Assembly (NCBI RefSeq): GCF_022701255.1
Contig: NZ_CP031705.1
Location: 1,377,501-1,441,500 of the forward strand
Length of the DNA stretch: 64,000 nucleotides
Reading direction: 5' to 3'
Source of the DNA: Microcoleus vaginatus HSN003
Lineage (GTDB): Bacteria > Cyanobacteriota > Cyanobacteriia > Cyanobacteriales > Microcoleaceae
In this document: positions 63,603 to 64,000 of the stretch, piece after piece
Layout of the letters: every line of letters begins with the position of its first letter
Position numbering within the stretch: position 1 is the first letter of the stretch
Made by a program: the position numbers and the translations under genes
Notes under the pieces: generated by a model
The model's database searches: none
The model's input: the letters and a program-made list of their open reading frames with translations, nothing else
Told to the model about the DNA's origin: nothing

Positions 63603-63762
63603 CAGGTTTAATATTGCCGCTATTTAATATATTATACTAAACGCCGATGGTTAGAAACCGCGCCTACACAAACAAAACCCACCTGCGTGGGTTCAAGAAG
63701 TTTTCCCTGCCAATGGAAAAAGATTATATTATAATATTACTAAATTCATAGAGGAGCAAGCT

Positions 63763-64000
63763 ATGACTTTATTAGACATTCGTTTATTGACAGTTGAAGA
63801 ATATCACCGAATGGCAGAAATTGGAATTATTGACGAAGATGAACGAGTAGAATTACTGGCGGGACAGATAGTAAAGATGGCAGCAAAAGGAACAGCGCAT
63901 GGTGCAGCGTTGAAACGGACTGTAGAGCTATTACAGAACCTTTTATGGGGTTTGGTATTGCTAAGCATACAAGATCCAGTTCGGTTAAATGATTTCTCGG
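63763..64000 (+). CDS. Uma2-family endonuclease-like protein, cut by window end
   Basis: The N-terminal 79 residues start MTLLDIRLLTVEEYHRMAEI, then GIIDEDERVELLAGQIVKMA, the strand-turn entry of the Uma2/DUF820 fold, and KGTAHGAALKRTVELLQNLL. RBS GAGGAG lies 9 bases before ATG 63763. The frame is open at the window edge. Divergent from the DUF29 gene; 63603-63762 holds its promoter and a short hairpin ACCCACCTGCGTGGGT. Confidence 0.85.
   Translation, partial: MTLLDIRLLTVEEYHRMAEIGIIDEDERVELLAGQIVKMAAKGTAHGAALKRTVELLQNLLWGLVLLSIQDPVRLNDFS

Overview
The window reads as chromosome of a filamentous cyanobacterium of the Oscillatoriales (Microcoleus/Oscillatoria/Phormidium-like). The signs are very frequent GCGATCGC (HIP1) octamers, heptanucleotide tandem repeats, many IS630/IS1/IS4/IS701 elements, Uma2 endonucleases and cyanobacterial marker genes (lrtA-type hibernation factor, crtE, a cyanobacterial GDP-mannose pyrophosphorylase fusion, an Mn-type ABC transporter). 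The species call is inference. No rRNA, tRNA or CRISPR array was recognised.

Bases 1-14400 are an insertion-sequence graveyard. Most insertions can be undone on paper from their inverted repeats and target duplications: a clean IS701 copy (2609-3997, TSD TTAT); an IS630 element (about 4342-8477) split by an IS5-type element (5199-6341) and by an IS1 element (6376-8319), the IS1 being split in turn by another IS630 copy (6802-7886); a third IS630 copy (8951-10093) cutting an M24 peptidase-like gene; and an IS4 copy (12935-14210) cutting a DUF433 gene. galT sits intact among them.

Bases 14400-30600 are mostly housekeeping: UbiB-type kinase, GAF histidine kinase, leuD, two-domain folD, crtE (isoprenoid/carotenoid precursors), methyltransferase, GNAT, LysR, YbjN and ferritin-like proteins, and small hypothetical genes. 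From 30570 to 38910 the region turns accessory again: an IS630 copy that rewrites the end of a secreted protein gene, a broken nuclease-like gene, a DUF433 protein, an NB-ARC (STAND) ATPase divergent from two Gly/Ala-rich membrane proteins, a small conserved gene pair, an orphan Phd-type antitoxin and another IS.

Bases 39200-56000 hold a lipase-like hydrolase, Nudix, TonB-like proline-rich protein, methyltransferase, GDP-mannose pyrophosphorylase with a degenerate phosphomannomutase half, ssb, lipB, hibernation factor, Uma2, PrxQ and a divergent Mn/Zn ABC transporter locus that carries three copies of one MITE family, each with its own 8-bp target duplication. A heptamer (TGTTGAC) minisatellite inside a conserved inverted-repeat cassette occurs with 11, 7 and 4 units at three places.

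Bases 56171-63602 form an operon-like block on the minus strand: DUF29-like protein, YciI-like protein, an unrecognised 1010-aa protein and a 1218-aa SF2-helicase-like protein whose start overlaps the previous stop. This large two-protein unit is the best candidate here for an undescribed system. The window ends inside a Uma2 gene.
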